The notes: generated by a model not told the origin, from the sequence alone. DNA of 11,349 bases from Bacteroidota bacterium (GCA_024280675.1 JAJRPT010000069.1:1-11349); one strand, 5' to 3'. Positions 1-6,628 are shown, counted from the stretch's first letter. Numbers and translations are program-made.

Positions 1-223
1 CTGCGGTTTGGGGAGTGTAAGTTGCCAACTTTAGTGCACCTTTGTCCCCTGAGGATGCCCAAATTTCAATTACTCCATCGAACGGTCCAGCAAGTCCTTC
101 CCACACAATCTGAACGCTACGAGCGGGCAGAACTCTCCCAGAAAATGATTCTTGGTGTAGTGGGAATTGCTTGCTGGTAAAATCTGTGGCTAGGCTTTTT
201 GCTTTTATTTTGTGTTGTATCAT
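1..223 (-). CDS. Partial phage virion-type protein, unknown function
   Basis: The frame is open from an ATG at 223 to the left edge (74 codons seen, C-terminus missing). It begins MIQHKIKAKSLATDFTSKQF and contains a stretch SVQIVWEGLAGPFDGVIEIW, then alternating hydrophobic residues, which looks like a beta-sandwich. The start lies 9 bp after the stop of the gp36-like gene and the strand is the same, so it belongs to the head operon. In Mu-like phages the gene after gp36 is a head-tail connector or tail gene, but I cannot match this fragment to gp37. The pattern is reminiscent of small structural proteins from Bacteroidota phages; that is a memory-based impression, not a family assignment. 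No strong Shine-Dalgarno is visible, so coupling to the preceding gene is plausible. Confidence 0.6.
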   Translation of the reverse strand, partial: MIQHKIKAKSLATDFTSKQFPLHQESFSGRVLPARSVQIVWEGLAGPFDGVIEIWASSGDKGALKLATYTPQTA

Positions 224-232
224 TTTGTTGCT

Positions 233-673
233 CTATCCCGTAAATTGCGAAAGTGTGTCAGAATCGAATAACCTAGTGTCTGTATTATTTGTTCTAATCA
301 ACAAACTGGGTTCATTAAAATTTAGTAAATCATCAATATTAATTTTGCCGTTTTGTATCTCTTGCAATGTTTTTATTGCACTAGTATATCTTTGAATTAC
401 CGAGCTTGGCAAATCCGAATCGCTATTGTGGTATAAATAGAGATTGTACACTGCTATATCTAGTGATAGCTTGGTAAGCATTGGCCCTTCAAACTGCAAA
501 TCATCCAAATTATATTTGGCATAAACATAGGCTCTGATTATAGTATCTGCTTGGTCTATGGCGTGATTTATACGGGAGTCGTCAATTAACGCCCCCGTAT
601 CATCACCCGATAGAATAGCCAAGTCAAGGTATGAAAACTCATTGAGCAAATCATTCTTTGTGCTGTATCCCAT
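233..673 (-). CDS. Mu gp36-like phage protein (DUF1320 family)
   Basis: This 146-residue protein starts MGYSTKNDLLNEF and is mostly alpha-helical. The features that fit the DUF1320/Mu gp36 family are the opening 'Y.t..dL...f', the early helix with 'DSRINHAIDQADTIIRAYV' at about residues 32-50, and the following 'LTKLSLDIAVYNLYLYH' segment at about 66-82. In Mu-like phages gp36 lies just after the capsid genes and is thought to be a head-completion or connector-type protein. Length is close to the usual 130-150 residues. The start has AAAGGA about 9 nt upstream in the minus-strand message. The order capsid, decoration protein, gp36 matches Mu-type head modules, which supports the call more than sequence similarity alone. 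Confidence 0.8.
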   Translation of the reverse strand: MGYSTKNDLLNEFSYLDLAILSGDDTGALIDDSRINHAIDQADTIIRAYVYAKYNLDDLQFEGPMLTKLSLDIAVYNLYLYHNSDSDLPSSVIQRYTSAIKTLQEIQNGKINIDDLLNFNEPSLLIRTNNTDTRLFDSDTLSQFTG

Positions 674-705
674 CTTTTGAAATTCCTTTGTTATTTATTA
701 TTAAA

Positions 706-1047
706 TTATGTTAATAGAATGGTTATAAAGCCGGCACCACTTGTGCTGGTGACTGCGTATCCATTTATTTGCTCACTTGCAATAGCTACTTTAGCTTTGC
801 CAGTGGTACCGCTTGTTATTGGACTGCCTTGCGAAATGGCAACATCTGTTTCCACAACAGCTGTCCCAGAGACGATGATGTTGGCAAGCTCGCCGGTGAG
901 CCACGGAGCGTCCACCACTCCCAGTGCTTTGCCATTAACGGGTGGGTAATTGCCGCTGAATCCCAAAAAGCGATTTGAAATTAAATCTGCACTTGCTTTG
1001 GTGCTTAGAATCAATGTTGGGTTATATTTGTTTGAATTATATGACAT
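706..1047 (-). CDS. Probable capsid decoration/cement protein
   Basis: This is a 113-residue protein rich in Ala, Gly, Ser, Thr and Val. It has the motif series typical of small head-decoration or DUF2190-like cement proteins: 'VETDVAISQGSPITSGTTGK' at about residues 66-85, then 'GYAVTSTSGAGFITILLT' at the C-terminus. Those repeated beta-turn elements resemble the 'aGdpV...g.GkV.pA...gvAl..a..G..v.V' pattern known for such proteins. It lies 36 bp downstream of the major capsid gene, where cement proteins are normally encoded, with AGGA about 10 nt before the ATG. It probably binds the outer shell and stabilises the filled head. The decoration role is inferred from composition and position; the exact family is not proven. 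Confidence 0.65.
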   Translation of the reverse strand: MSYNSNKYNPTLILSTKASADLISNRFLGFSGNYPPVNGKALGVVDAPWLTGELANIIVSGTAVVETDVAISQGSPITSGTTGKAKVAIASEQINGYAVTSTSGAGFITILLT

Positions 1048-1083
1048 GGTTTTTTATTCCTGTTTTTAAATAAGTTGGAAAAA

Positions 1084-2028
1084 TTAATAGTGGTTTGTGT
1101 TTGTAATCAAAAACGCTGCGTCGGCTCCAGTTACTTGAACTGCATAATTGTCGGTTGCTCGTATTACTTTTACTTTCCCGCCGTTCTCGTAGTATGAATC
1201 AATTTCTGGGCGACCTTCACGTTGGAAAGTATAACCAAAGCTAGGGTTGAACTCAGAGCGTTTGTCACGAGTTGATTTGTCTACATAGGCAAGAATAATA
1301 TTGTCGCCCCAGACATCTGAAAATGACGTGCCATCGACGGTGAAAACTGCCATACCAACGTGGATATTTTTAATATCGAGCAGGTCTTGGAGTATTTCAA
1401 TGGTCACTTTGCCAAGTCCAGAATGCTTTATTCTGTCTAAAATAGCTGGATGCGAGGAAAGTGCACGATAGGTCTGCTCGCCCATTATCATAGTGTTTGG
1501 CATGTGCGCAATCTTTGCTCTGACCGATGACATAGCATCTTTAATCACATCAATGGGGTCGGTGGGCGAAGTATAATCGTCGAATGCTTCGGTCACTAGA
1601 ATATCTCTTTTCAGAGACGAGTCATAATTGAGTGGATCTTGGACAGTGTCGGCTGTGGCTTTCTCTTTTTGCAGTTGCAGAGAATCGCTTAGTTGTTTGG
1701 TGATATTTGTCTCATATCGCCCGTAATCTTCTGCTTCTTCTTGGGCCAGGTAGTCTATTGCAATTTCAACATCACGTTCTGTGGTTGAGAATTCCAACAT
1801 TGTAATGTCGTTTTGTGCAATACGATTGGAGGCCGCACCATCTGCTCGGTCAAGGTCTCGAACGACGAATGCTTCTTTGCCAAATGATGGGATTTTCCCC
1901 TTCAGCTTAGAGACCTCGACGGTCGGGAATAGTTTTTCGGTTACAAATGTTTCATTTTGGTAACCTTGGGAAATTGTTGTCAGAACTGGATCTACCATTC
2001 TGATTTCGTCTAATTGTGAATTAGGCAT
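1084..2028 (-). CDS. Phage major capsid protein (HK97-fold type)
   Basis: This 314-residue protein starts MPNSQLDEIRMVDPVLTTIS. It carries the N-terminal pattern common to one group of phage coat proteins: 'DPVLTTISQGYQNETFVTEKLFPTVEV' (quoted in part), then a basic 'GKIPSFGKEAFVVRDLDRA' loop, then a helical spine ('DIAIDYLAQEEAEDYGR'-like region near residues 88-105). Later come 'MPNTMIMGEQTYRALSSHPA' (about 178-197) and a C-terminal half with 'SFGYTFQREGRPEIDSYYEN'. Those are typical of coat proteins that form the icosahedral shell. The gene has the best Shine-Dalgarno in the window (AAGGAG, 7-nt spacer), as expected for the most abundant virion protein, and lies between the protease/scaffold gene and the decoration gene. 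Length suits the family. Confidence 0.82.
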   Translation of the reverse strand: MPNSQLDEIRMVDPVLTTISQGYQNETFVTEKLFPTVEVSKLKGKIPSFGKEAFVVRDLDRADGAASNRIAQNDITMLEFSTTERDVEIAIDYLAQEEAEDYGRYETNITKQLSDSLQLQKEKATADTVQDPLNYDSSLKRDILVTEAFDDYTSPTDPIDVIKDAMSSVRAKIAHMPNTMIMGEQTYRALSSHPAILDRIKHSGLGKVTIEILQDLLDIKNIHVGMAVFTVDGTSFSDVWGDNIILAYVDKSTRDKRSEFNPSFGYTFQREGRPEIDSYYENGGKVKVIRATDNYAVQVTGADAAFLITNTNHY

Positions 2029-2035
2029 AGTAATG

Positions 2036-2063
2036 CTCCTTGCATTAACCCATAAAAATGGGT
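2036..2063 (-). promoter_or_regulatory. Strong RBS plus leader hairpin of capsid gene
   Basis: In the minus-strand message AAGGAG (plus 2036-2041) lies 7 nt before the capsid ATG. Just upstream is a perfect 6-bp stem, ACCCAT at 2048-2053 with ATGGGT at 2058-2063 and an AAAA loop on the plus strand. The T-rich run lies on the 5' side of the hairpin in the sense of transcription, so it is not a normal terminator for the protease gene. A leader or processing hairpin that protects or boosts the capsid message is the likelier reading. Confidence 0.5.
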
Positions 2064-2138
2064 GATTAAAAAAAATTAGTTAAGCTTCCTTTTTATGGCC
2101 TCCTTCCACAGGATAATTACCCATGAGTTGGCTCAAAA

Positions 2139-2170
2139 GTCACAATGTGACTCAGTCACAATGTGACTCA
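2139..2170. repeat. Tandem pair of GTCACAATGTGAC palindromic repeats
   Basis: A 16-bp unit, GTCACAATGTGACTCA, occurs twice head to tail (2139-2154 and 2155-2170). The 13-bp core is palindromic around a central A/T (5-bp arms GTCAC/GTGAC with an AAT loop). The second copy lies inside the 3' end of the protease/scaffold gene and the first lies directly after its stop. The same core occurs after gmhA (8151-8163) and, with one change, after the mutase gene (9552-9564). Confidence 0.85.
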
Positions 2171-3078
2171 AGTATTGCCTCTTCGTAGCTCAGTGTTGGA
2201 TTTTCATTCATCAACTTGATTGCATTTTCGTGAATTTCCATTTTGTCTGGATCTACATTCTTGTCCTCGAATCCAATTGTATGAGATTCTGAGAATGTCA
2301 TGTTTTTCCTGTGTGTCTGTGTGAGTTGCTCGCTCAAATTGACGGGGTGCTGCAAGTTTTTGAGAAACTCAATTATCTTTTGAGAGAGGTTTTCCTTTTC
2401 CTCATTCTCGTTTGTTAAACCGCCAGCAGAGTCGGAGAGAATCAAAATCTCGAGCAGGCATTTTTGCTGATGAGGAGTGAGATTGGAGAGTAGCCCTTCT
2501 TTTTTCTCATCGATAAACTCTTGGAACCCTTCCTTTCTTTTGGAGAATTCCATCGATTTAATTGTGGCTTCCAGCTCTTCATTCTGATGTCTCAGAGCGT
2601 CAGATTCCTTTAGAATATGCTCGCCGAATTCAATCAGTTCGTCGATTTCCAACATCTTGCTTTCTTCTTTTTGGAACTCTTCGAATTCGTCTTGCGAAGA
2701 AAAAGCAAGATTTTTCAGCCCTTTGACAGAAGGCGGAATTGCACCCAAAAGCCCAATATGGCGAAGCATCCTATCGGGATAGAGGGCGAGCGAGACTTTG
2801 CGGAACATTCCCCGCCGCACTTCTTTTATCAGCTCGGGGGCTATGTCTTTGAGCTTAGCTAAAAGCCTGTTTCCTCTTATGCTGAGCTTTTCTACCCAGC
2901 CATAAGCGGGTGAGTCACTGCTTGGGTGACCTTTGACAAGTGGAGCCTGAAGCCCTGGGTCAGTTTCCACTTTTTCGTTGTAATCTCGGGCAATTTTCTT
3001 TAAATCATCTTCGGAGAAGGAATGTTTCTTCCCCAGAGAATCCCTATGACGGCCCGATTTGAATATTTCAATCCACAT
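2152..3078 (-). CDS. Mu gpI-like phage protease/scaffold protein
   Basis: This 308-residue protein matches the phage head-maturation protease family related to Mu gpI. The N-terminal 125 residues have the conserved series 'IFKSGRHRDSLGKKHSFSEDDL' (part), 'APLVKGHPSSDSPAYGWVEKL' (part), 'GMFRKVSLALYPDRMLRHIG' and 'LLGAIPPSVKGLKNLAF'. H51 and S96 are candidates for the catalytic His and Ser of an assemblin-like protease; this is inferred from position. Residues about 140-200 are charged and helical, likely a coiled-coil scaffold part that is digested during head maturation, as in Mu where I and the scaffold share a reading frame. AGGA precedes the ATG. The last residues (ESHCD) are encoded by a GTCACAATGTGAC repeat. 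The gene is first in the visible head operon, with no portal gene before it. Confidence 0.82.
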   Translation of the reverse strand: MWIEIFKSGRHRDSLGKKHSFSEDDLKKIARDYNEKVETDPGLQAPLVKGHPSSDSPAYGWVEKLSIRGNRLLAKLKDIAPELIKEVRRGMFRKVSLALYPDRMLRHIGLLGAIPPSVKGLKNLAFSSQDEFEEFQKEESKMLEIDELIEFGEHILKESDALRHQNEELEATIKSMEFSKRKEGFQEFIDEKKEGLLSNLTPHQQKCLLEILILSDSAGGLTNENEEKENLSQKIIEFLKNLQHPVNLSEQLTQTHRKNMTFSESHTIGFEDKNVDPDKMEIHENAIKLMNENPTLSYEEAILESHCD

Positions 3079-3094
3079 TGTGTGAGATTCCTGT

Positions 3095-3128
3095 ATTTGT
3101 AGAACATAAATTTAATTATGATACAAAT
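3095..3128. repeat. Two-part inverted repeat upstream of the protease gene
   Basis: The arms ATTTGTA (3095-3101) and TACAAAT (3122-3128) are perfectly complementary. Inside them CATAA (3105-3109) pairs with TTATG (3116-3120), leaving an ATTTAA loop and a small GAA/A internal bulge, so 12 base pairs form in total. It lies 17-50 bp before the start of the phage protease gene, so it could be an operator or a leader hairpin of the head operon. Confidence 0.55.
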
Positions 3129-3155
3129 CTAGGGCGGAGACATCGCCACATAAAC

Positions 3156-3204
3156 AAAAGCATTTTATTATGGTTTAAAAAATATATAAACAACAAATGC
3201 TTTT
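3156..3204. repeat. Interrupted inverted repeat AAAAGCATTT / AAATGCTTTT
   Basis: The 10-bp arms AAAAGCATTT (3156-3165) and AAATGCTTTT (3195-3204) are perfect complements. An inner pair, GTTTA (3173-3177) and TAAAC (3187-3191), lies between them. The arrangement resembles a cruciform or binding-site array rather than a GC-rich terminator. No role can be assigned from sequence. Confidence 0.5.
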
Positions 3205-3346
3205 AATATATTTTGCGAAATATGGGCTTTTACAAACTCTAATATCTTTGATATTGTTTATATATAGCTGGTTTGTGAGAAATGTAGAAGTGAGAAATTG
3301 TGTGGCTTTGGTGTGAAAAGATGAAGATGTTTGCGATAAAAATAAA

Positions 3347-3364
3347 TAAAATAAATTTATTTTA
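3347..3364. repeat. 18-bp perfect AT palindrome
   Basis: TAAAATAAATTTATTTTA reads the same on both strands. It lies 72 bp before the antitoxin start. Being all A/T in an AT-rich spacer it may be partly chance, but a perfect 18-mer could serve as a regulator site or a promoter-region cruciform. Confidence 0.4.
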
Positions 3365-3393
3365 CTAAAATTATCAAATATAAAATACTATAT

Positions 3394-3414
3394 TACGTAT
3401 CTTATATTGTACAA
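3394..3414 (+). promoter_or_regulatory. Candidate YefM-YoeB operator
   Basis: TTGTACAA (3407-3414) contains the TGTACA hexamer that forms the core of the known E. coli yefM-yoeB operator palindromes. A second six-base palindrome, TACGTA (3394-3399), is centred 14 bp upstream, loosely like the paired long/short operator of E. coli. Both lie within 43 bp of the antitoxin ATG, and TATAAAAT/TATATT -10-like boxes lie just upstream or overlapping. Autorepression by YefM and YefM-YoeB is the inferred role. Confidence 0.42.
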
Positions 3415-3436
3415 GTTTAATAATATTGGGAATGAA

Positions 3437-3691
3437 ATGGAAGCAGTAAATTATACCGAGGCGAGGAAGAATCTAAAAAAACATTTTGATTACGCCTATC
3501 ACAACCACGAGCCGGTGATTGTGACACGAAAAAATCAAGAAAACATAGTTATTATATCGCTTGAGGATTATAATAGTATGAACGAAACACAATACCTTAT
3601 GTCGACCGAAGCAAATCGTAAAAATCTGAGAGAATCAATAGCAGAACTCAGAGCTGGAAAAACTGTGAAAATAGATATAAATGATTTATGA
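3437..3691 (+). CDS. yefM: Antitoxin YefM (Phd/YefM family)
   Basis: Starting at the ATG at 3437 the protein has 84 residues, the usual YefM length. A longer reading from a TTG at 3407 would add ten residues without homology and would run over the operator-like site, so the ATG is preferred. The N-terminal half 'MEAVNYTEARKNLKKHFDYA' followed by 'EPVIVTRKNQENIVIISLED' and 'YNSMNETQYLMST' is the typical Phd/YefM dimer and DNA-binding fold. The C-terminal half ('NRKNLRESIAELRAGK' and onward) is the flexible toxin-wrapping tail. YefM neutralises YoeB, represses its own operon, and is normally degraded by Lon. The gene overlaps yoeB by 4 bp (ATGA), which supports coupled translation. Confidence 0.9.
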   Translation: MEAVNYTEARKNLKKHFDYAYHNHEPVIVTRKNQENIVIISLEDYNSMNETQYLMSTEANRKNLRESIAELRAGKTVKIDINDL

Positions 3692-3945
3692 ATATTTCAT
3701 TTTCACAAAGAGGATGGAATCAATATTTATATTGGCAAAAAACCGACAAAAAAATTCTGCTGAAAATTAACCACTTGCTTAAAGATATTCTCAGAGACCC
3801 AGTCGACGGACTTGGTAAGCCTGAAGCACTCAAACATGAACTCTCTGGATTTTGGGCTAGAAGAATTAATTCAGAACACCGCTTGGTCTATGAAGTTCAA
3901 GACGAGCAAATCAATATCGTCTCATGTCGTTTTCATTACGATTAA
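3688..3945 (+). CDS. yoeB: Toxin YoeB (Txe/YoeB mRNA endoribonuclease)
   Basis: This 85-residue protein is closely similar to E. coli YoeB along its whole length: 'YLYWQKTDKKILLKIN', 'GKPEALKHELSGFWARRI', 'EHRLVYEV' and the C-terminal 'CRFHYD'. The residues that match the E. coli active site fall at the same numbers: E46, R65, H83 and Y84. YoeB enters the ribosomal A site and cuts mRNA during translation, stopping growth when YefM is lost. All key residues and the length are intact, so the toxin is probably functional. It meets the lipoprotein hydrolase gene tail to tail with 9 bp between stops, and no separate terminator fits in that gap. The pair lies next to the prophage edge, suggesting it came with, or helps stabilise, mobile DNA. 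Confidence 0.93.
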   Translation: MNISFSQRGWNQYLYWQKTDKKILLKINHLLKDILRDPVDGLGKPEALKHELSGFWARRINSEHRLVYEVQDEQINIVSCRFHYD

Positions 3946-3954
3946 TAGCCTGAT

Positions 3955-4896
3955 TTATTCGTCAAGAAAATCAATAATATCTTTATTTAATTTCAGAATT
4001 TCTTCTTCGGAAAGTGGGAAGCCCATTCGGAAATGATGAGGACCTTCTTCAAATTTTATTATTTTCAGATTTGAGAAACTGGCTCTTAGGTTTTTTTCCA
4101 GAGATTGAAAATCTGATTGGGGAATGAATTTATCTTCGGCAGAATAAATCAGTAAAATGGGAATATTTGTTTTGAGATTTTTGAGCAAATTATTTGGCGA
4201 AATATTCTCATAACTTTCTATCTTTTCTGGACTTGATTTTAATTTTTTGAGATATTCTTCTTCGCCCATTACTTTTTTTGCGGTATCAAAAATATCATAA
4301 GGAGGAGCTTCTACGACAATTTTCTTGATAACTTTATTTGTATCAATTTCCATAGCATTTAAGGCGATCACTCCGCCCAAAGAAGCACCAAAGAGCGAAA
4401 CATTTTTAATTTCTGTTTCCAAAATCTCAGAAGAGGCTTCAATAATTTTGAATACATCATTTATTTCTTCGAGTCCAAGAGTTTCCTCCAGACTTTCATT
4501 TAGCCCGCCCGTAAGACCTCTATTTGGCAAAATTACAGTGATATTCCCTTGGCGAACGGATTCAGCAAGAAGCCCGTACATGAAATACTGACTGGTTCCC
4601 ATTGGTGGAATTAAAATTGTTAGTCGGGTGGAATCTACTTTATTATTTTTTGGAATGAAAAATTTGAATCGGAACCTTTTCTCACCTTCGTCAATGTAGA
4701 GTGGGTAGGCAAATGCTTCTGCTGATCCGTAATCAATCTCGGAGAGCAGCGTGTTGGTTTTTGGATTGAATTTCCAGAGTAGTGTTTCTTTGTCGTATTC
4801 AATATTCTCAATTTCAACAGTGATTGAGCAAGAAGCAAGGCTTGCCACCAAGATTATCAGAAATAATATTTTTATAATTACTAGATTTTGTTTCAT
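3955..4896 (-). CDS. Lipoprotein alpha/beta hydrolase
   Basis: This 313-residue protein has a lipoprotein signal (MKQN, a hydrophobic run, then LASC) with the lipidated cysteine at C23. The mature part has an alpha/beta-hydrolase layout: an early 'LTILIPPMGTSQYFMYGLL' segment with a candidate oxyanion loop (92-110), nucleophile elbow G-A-S-L-G with S172, acid D255 in 'IYSAEDKF', and His at H287 or H288 in 'EGPHHFR'. The order and spacing suit a Ser-Asp-His triad. The substrate is unknown; an esterase or peptidase acting in the periplasm or at a membrane surface is likely. The start lies 5 bp after the stop of the preceding lipoprotein gene, and the two signal peptides are alike (MKQNLxIIK). 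There is no strong Shine-Dalgarno, so translational coupling is likely. Confidence 0.75.
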   Translation of the reverse strand: MKQNLVIIKILFLIILVASLASCSITVEIENIEYDKETLLWKFNPKTNTLLSEIDYGSAEAFAYPLYIDEGEKRFRFKFFIPKNNKVDSTRLTILIPPMGTSQYFMYGLLAESVRQGNITVILPNRGLTGGLNESLEETLGLEEINDVFKIIEASSEILETEIKNVSLFGASLGGVIALNAMEIDTNKVIKKIVVEAPPYDIFDTAKKVMGEEEYLKKLKSSPEKIESYENISPNNLLKNLKTNIPILLIYSAEDKFIPQSDFQSLEKNLRASFSNLKIIKFEEGPHHFRMGFPLSEEEILKLNKDIIDFLDE

Positions 4897-4901
4897 AAAT
4901 T

Positions 4902-5561
4902 TTATTCTAAGATCAATTTAATCACTGATTTATCTGGTTTAGTATATTTTAGCAAAACAAACCCAATGCCTTCAACAAAATATGATTCCATTGTGTAGGT
5001 GCCAAGTTCTTCTGTGTAATTGGTATTATAGCCCAGAGAATAATAGCATTCGTTGTATTTTTTCCCATTAATTGTTGTGTCAATTTTGCTGACTACTTTT
5101 CTAATCTGCTTCAACACTTTTCCTTCCAAGAACCCGTCTTTAAAATCTGGATATTTTGTGATGGTCAAATCAATATCGGAGACCAAGCCAATGCTTGGTG
5201 GCAAAGTTATATCTGGGAATGGAGCTACTTCAGTAAATGGAAACTCGGCATTGCGGGGCGAATGTATGGCAAAGGAATTTGGCAAATCTGTCCCTAAAGT
5301 TTTCTGATCCATAATATTACCGTTTAAATCTTCATACTTCCAATTTATTTGTACCTGGTCATAAAACATACTGGCTAGATTAATCACTCCAAATTCATCA
5401 CTATATGACAAAGTCAGAAATGAGGTTTGAGAGCCACCCTCAACTCTGTATTTAAACTCTTTATTACCATTCAACAGATTTAATTCTTTGGAACACGATG
5501 AGATTGAAAGCAGCAAGATTGATAAAAGTAATGTTTTAATTATCGTGAGATTTTGTTTCAT
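4902..5561 (-). CDS. Hypothetical lipoprotein
   Basis: The ATG at 5561 gives 219 residues. It is preferred over an in-frame ATG ten codons upstream because it has AGGAAG about 8 nt before it and gives a clean signal: MKQNLTIIKT, a hydrophobic run, then SISSC, with the lipidated Cys at C23. The mature part is mostly beta-strand by pattern ('EFKYRVEGGSQTSFLTLSYS', 'YFVEGIGFVLLKYTKPDKSV' near the C-terminus). I recognise no family. It ends with 'KSVIKLILE'. It is the middle gene of uppP - this gene - hydrolase, 39 bp after uppP and 5 bp before the hydrolase. The C-terminal 'SYFVEGIGFVLLKY' pattern is common in surface lipoproteins of Bacteroidota-type bacteria, but that gives no function. Confidence 0.72.
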   Translation of the reverse strand: MKQNLTIIKTLLLSILLLSISSCSKELNLLNGNKEFKYRVEGGSQTSFLTLSYSDEFGVINLASMFYDQVQINWKYEDLNGNIMDQKTLGTDLPNSFAIHSPRNAEFPFTEVAPFPDITLPPSIGLVSDIDLTITKYPDFKDGFLEGKVLKQIRKVVSKIDTTINGKKYNECYYSLGYNTNYTEELGTYTMESYFVEGIGFVLLKYTKPDKSVIKLILE

Positions 5562-5600
5562 AGTTTTCGCTTCCTGTAAATATAAAAACACAATATAAAA

Positions 5601-6431
5601 TTAAGCCACAAACAATAGCAGAGCTACACCCAAAATAATCCTGTACCCAACAAAAAGCATTGTCGAATGCTTTGCCAAATATTTTAGCAAAAAATCAATC
5701 GAATACCAACCAACAATCCCAGAGACAATGCTGGCAGTTATGGTAGGAAGAAGCATCTCGCCCGAAAAATGTGAAAATTCCGAATAGAACTCGTAAAGTC
5801 CTGAGCCAAGGATTGCTGGAATCCCGAGAAGGAAAGAAAAACGAGCCGCAACCTCTCGCTTCAGTCCAGCAAAGAGTCCCATCGTAATTGTTGTACCAGA
5901 CCGAGATGCACCAGGGATTAGTGCCACGCATTGTGCAAGCCCTACCCAGACTGCGTCCCTCATGCAAAGCTCATTCATTTCTCTTGATTTTGGTGAGACC
6001 TTCTCGGCAATAAAAAGTACCACAGCCAGAGCAATTAAACTTCCGCCAATCACCGATAAATCTTTTGTGAAATTGGATTCGATAATCGGTTTGAGCATCA
6101 TTCCAATAGTCACAATCGGCACAGAACCCGCAATCACAAACCAGCCCATTCGAGATTCGGATGATTGGGCGTAGAGCTTTTTCCGAGATAGAATATTTTC
6201 TTTAACAAAAGATTTTGACGTAGCAAGAACTTCCTTCCAAAAGTAAATCAAGACTGCCGCCAGGGTCCCAAGCTGAACCACGGCAATGAATGCCGTCCAC
6301 TGAGCAGGATTGTTTGGGTCAATTAGCCCCATATACTTACCAACTATTGTCATGTGGGCAGTCGAGGAGATTGGGATGAATTCGGATAAGCCTTGGACTA
6401 TTCCCAATATTATTGCTTCTAGTATTGACAT
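5601..6431 (-). CDS. uppP: Undecaprenyl-diphosphatase UppP/BacA
   Basis: This 276-residue polytopic membrane protein matches UppP throughout, close to the usual length (about 270). The N-terminal motif 'GIVQGLSEFIPISSTAH' (10-26) holds E17, S22-S23 and H26. The second motif 'PGASRSGTT' lies at 173-181 with R177, corresponding to the essential Arg of E. coli BacA. Several hydrophobic segments follow in the expected re-entrant arrangement. It removes a phosphate from undecaprenyl diphosphate in the inner membrane, recycling the carrier lipid for peptidoglycan and O-antigen/LPS synthesis, and gives basal bacitracin resistance. It starts at the ATG at 6431 without a clear Shine-Dalgarno. It is the first gene of a leftward cluster and diverges from the lipoprotein pair across a 202-bp gap. 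Confidence 0.95.
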   Translation of the reverse strand: MSILEAIILGIVQGLSEFIPISSTAHMTIVGKYMGLIDPNNPAQWTAFIAVVQLGTLAAVLIYFWKEVLATSKSFVKENILSRKKLYAQSSESRMGWFVIAGSVPIVTIGMMLKPIIESNFTKDLSVIGGSLIALAVVLFIAEKVSPKSREMNELCMRDAVWVGLAQCVALIPGASRSGTTITMGLFAGLKREVAARFSFLLGIPAILGSGLYEFYSEFSHFSGEMLLPTITASIVSGIVGWYSIDFLLKYLAKHSTMLFVGYRIILGVALLLFVA

Positions 6432-6623
6432 TTTTTATTTGTTAGAGTTTATTTTGCTAACTAATCTGAAGATTACAAAAATAATTAAAAATTCTTTTTA
6501 TTTATTTATTTTATAAATAATTTGTTTATTATGCGATGTCTATCATCACATAATAGTGTTTTTAAAGAAAAACCTAGGTAAGAAAATTCTAAAAACAATT
6601 CCTATGTGGTGATGTAAATTTAT

Positions 6624-6628
6624 AGGAG
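6624..6628 (+). promoter_or_regulatory. AGGAG RBS of lipoprotein operon
   Basis: AGGAG lies 5 nt before the ATG at 6634 and fixes that start. The divergent 202-bp gap upstream (6432-6633) is AT-rich, has a TTATTTA/TAAATAA inverted repeat at 6502-6520 and a CATAAT -10-like box at 6549-6554. The promoter itself cannot be set with confidence. Confidence 0.6.

Larger units (their letters stand above)
3079..3436. other. AT-rich spacer between prophage edge and toxin-antitoxin genes
   Basis: No gene is visible in these 358 bp on either strand. The stretch is very AT-rich and full of inverted repeats (3095-3128, 3156-3204, 3241-3255 with AATATC/GATATT arms and a TTT loop, 3347-3364), plus a small GGCG/CGCC hairpin at about 3133-3147. 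It must hold divergent promoters for the capsid operon (leftward) and the toxin-antitoxin pair (rightward). It is also where a prophage junction would be expected, though no tRNA end or clear att direct repeat is seen. Confidence 0.6.

Noticed and set aside
171..395. Plus-strand hydrophobic frame over the gp36-like gene
   Set aside because: It is the opposite strand of two phage genes; hydrophobicity arises from reading their codons backwards.
677..949. Plus-strand reading frame opposite the decoration gene
   Set aside because: It lies antisense to a well-placed phage gene, has low-complexity composition, and has no ribosome site or recognisable domain.
2139..2170. CRP/FNR-type binding sites (TGTGA/TCACA halves)
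   Set aside because: The half-sites are in the reverse arrangement (TCACA-W-TGTGA with one central base) and lie after genes, not in promoters. CRP needs TGTGA-N6-TCACA.
2139..2170. Start of a CRISPR array
   Set aside because: There are only two adjoining 16-bp units, with no spacers between them.
3079..3436. Prophage att site or tRNA remnant
   Set aside because: No tRNA-like fold or pair of direct repeats is visible; the other prophage end is outside the window.
6542..6615. Inverted repeat CATCACATA / TATGTGGTGATG
   Set aside because: The arms match only with a two-base gap and are about 60 bp apart; too weak to call an operator.
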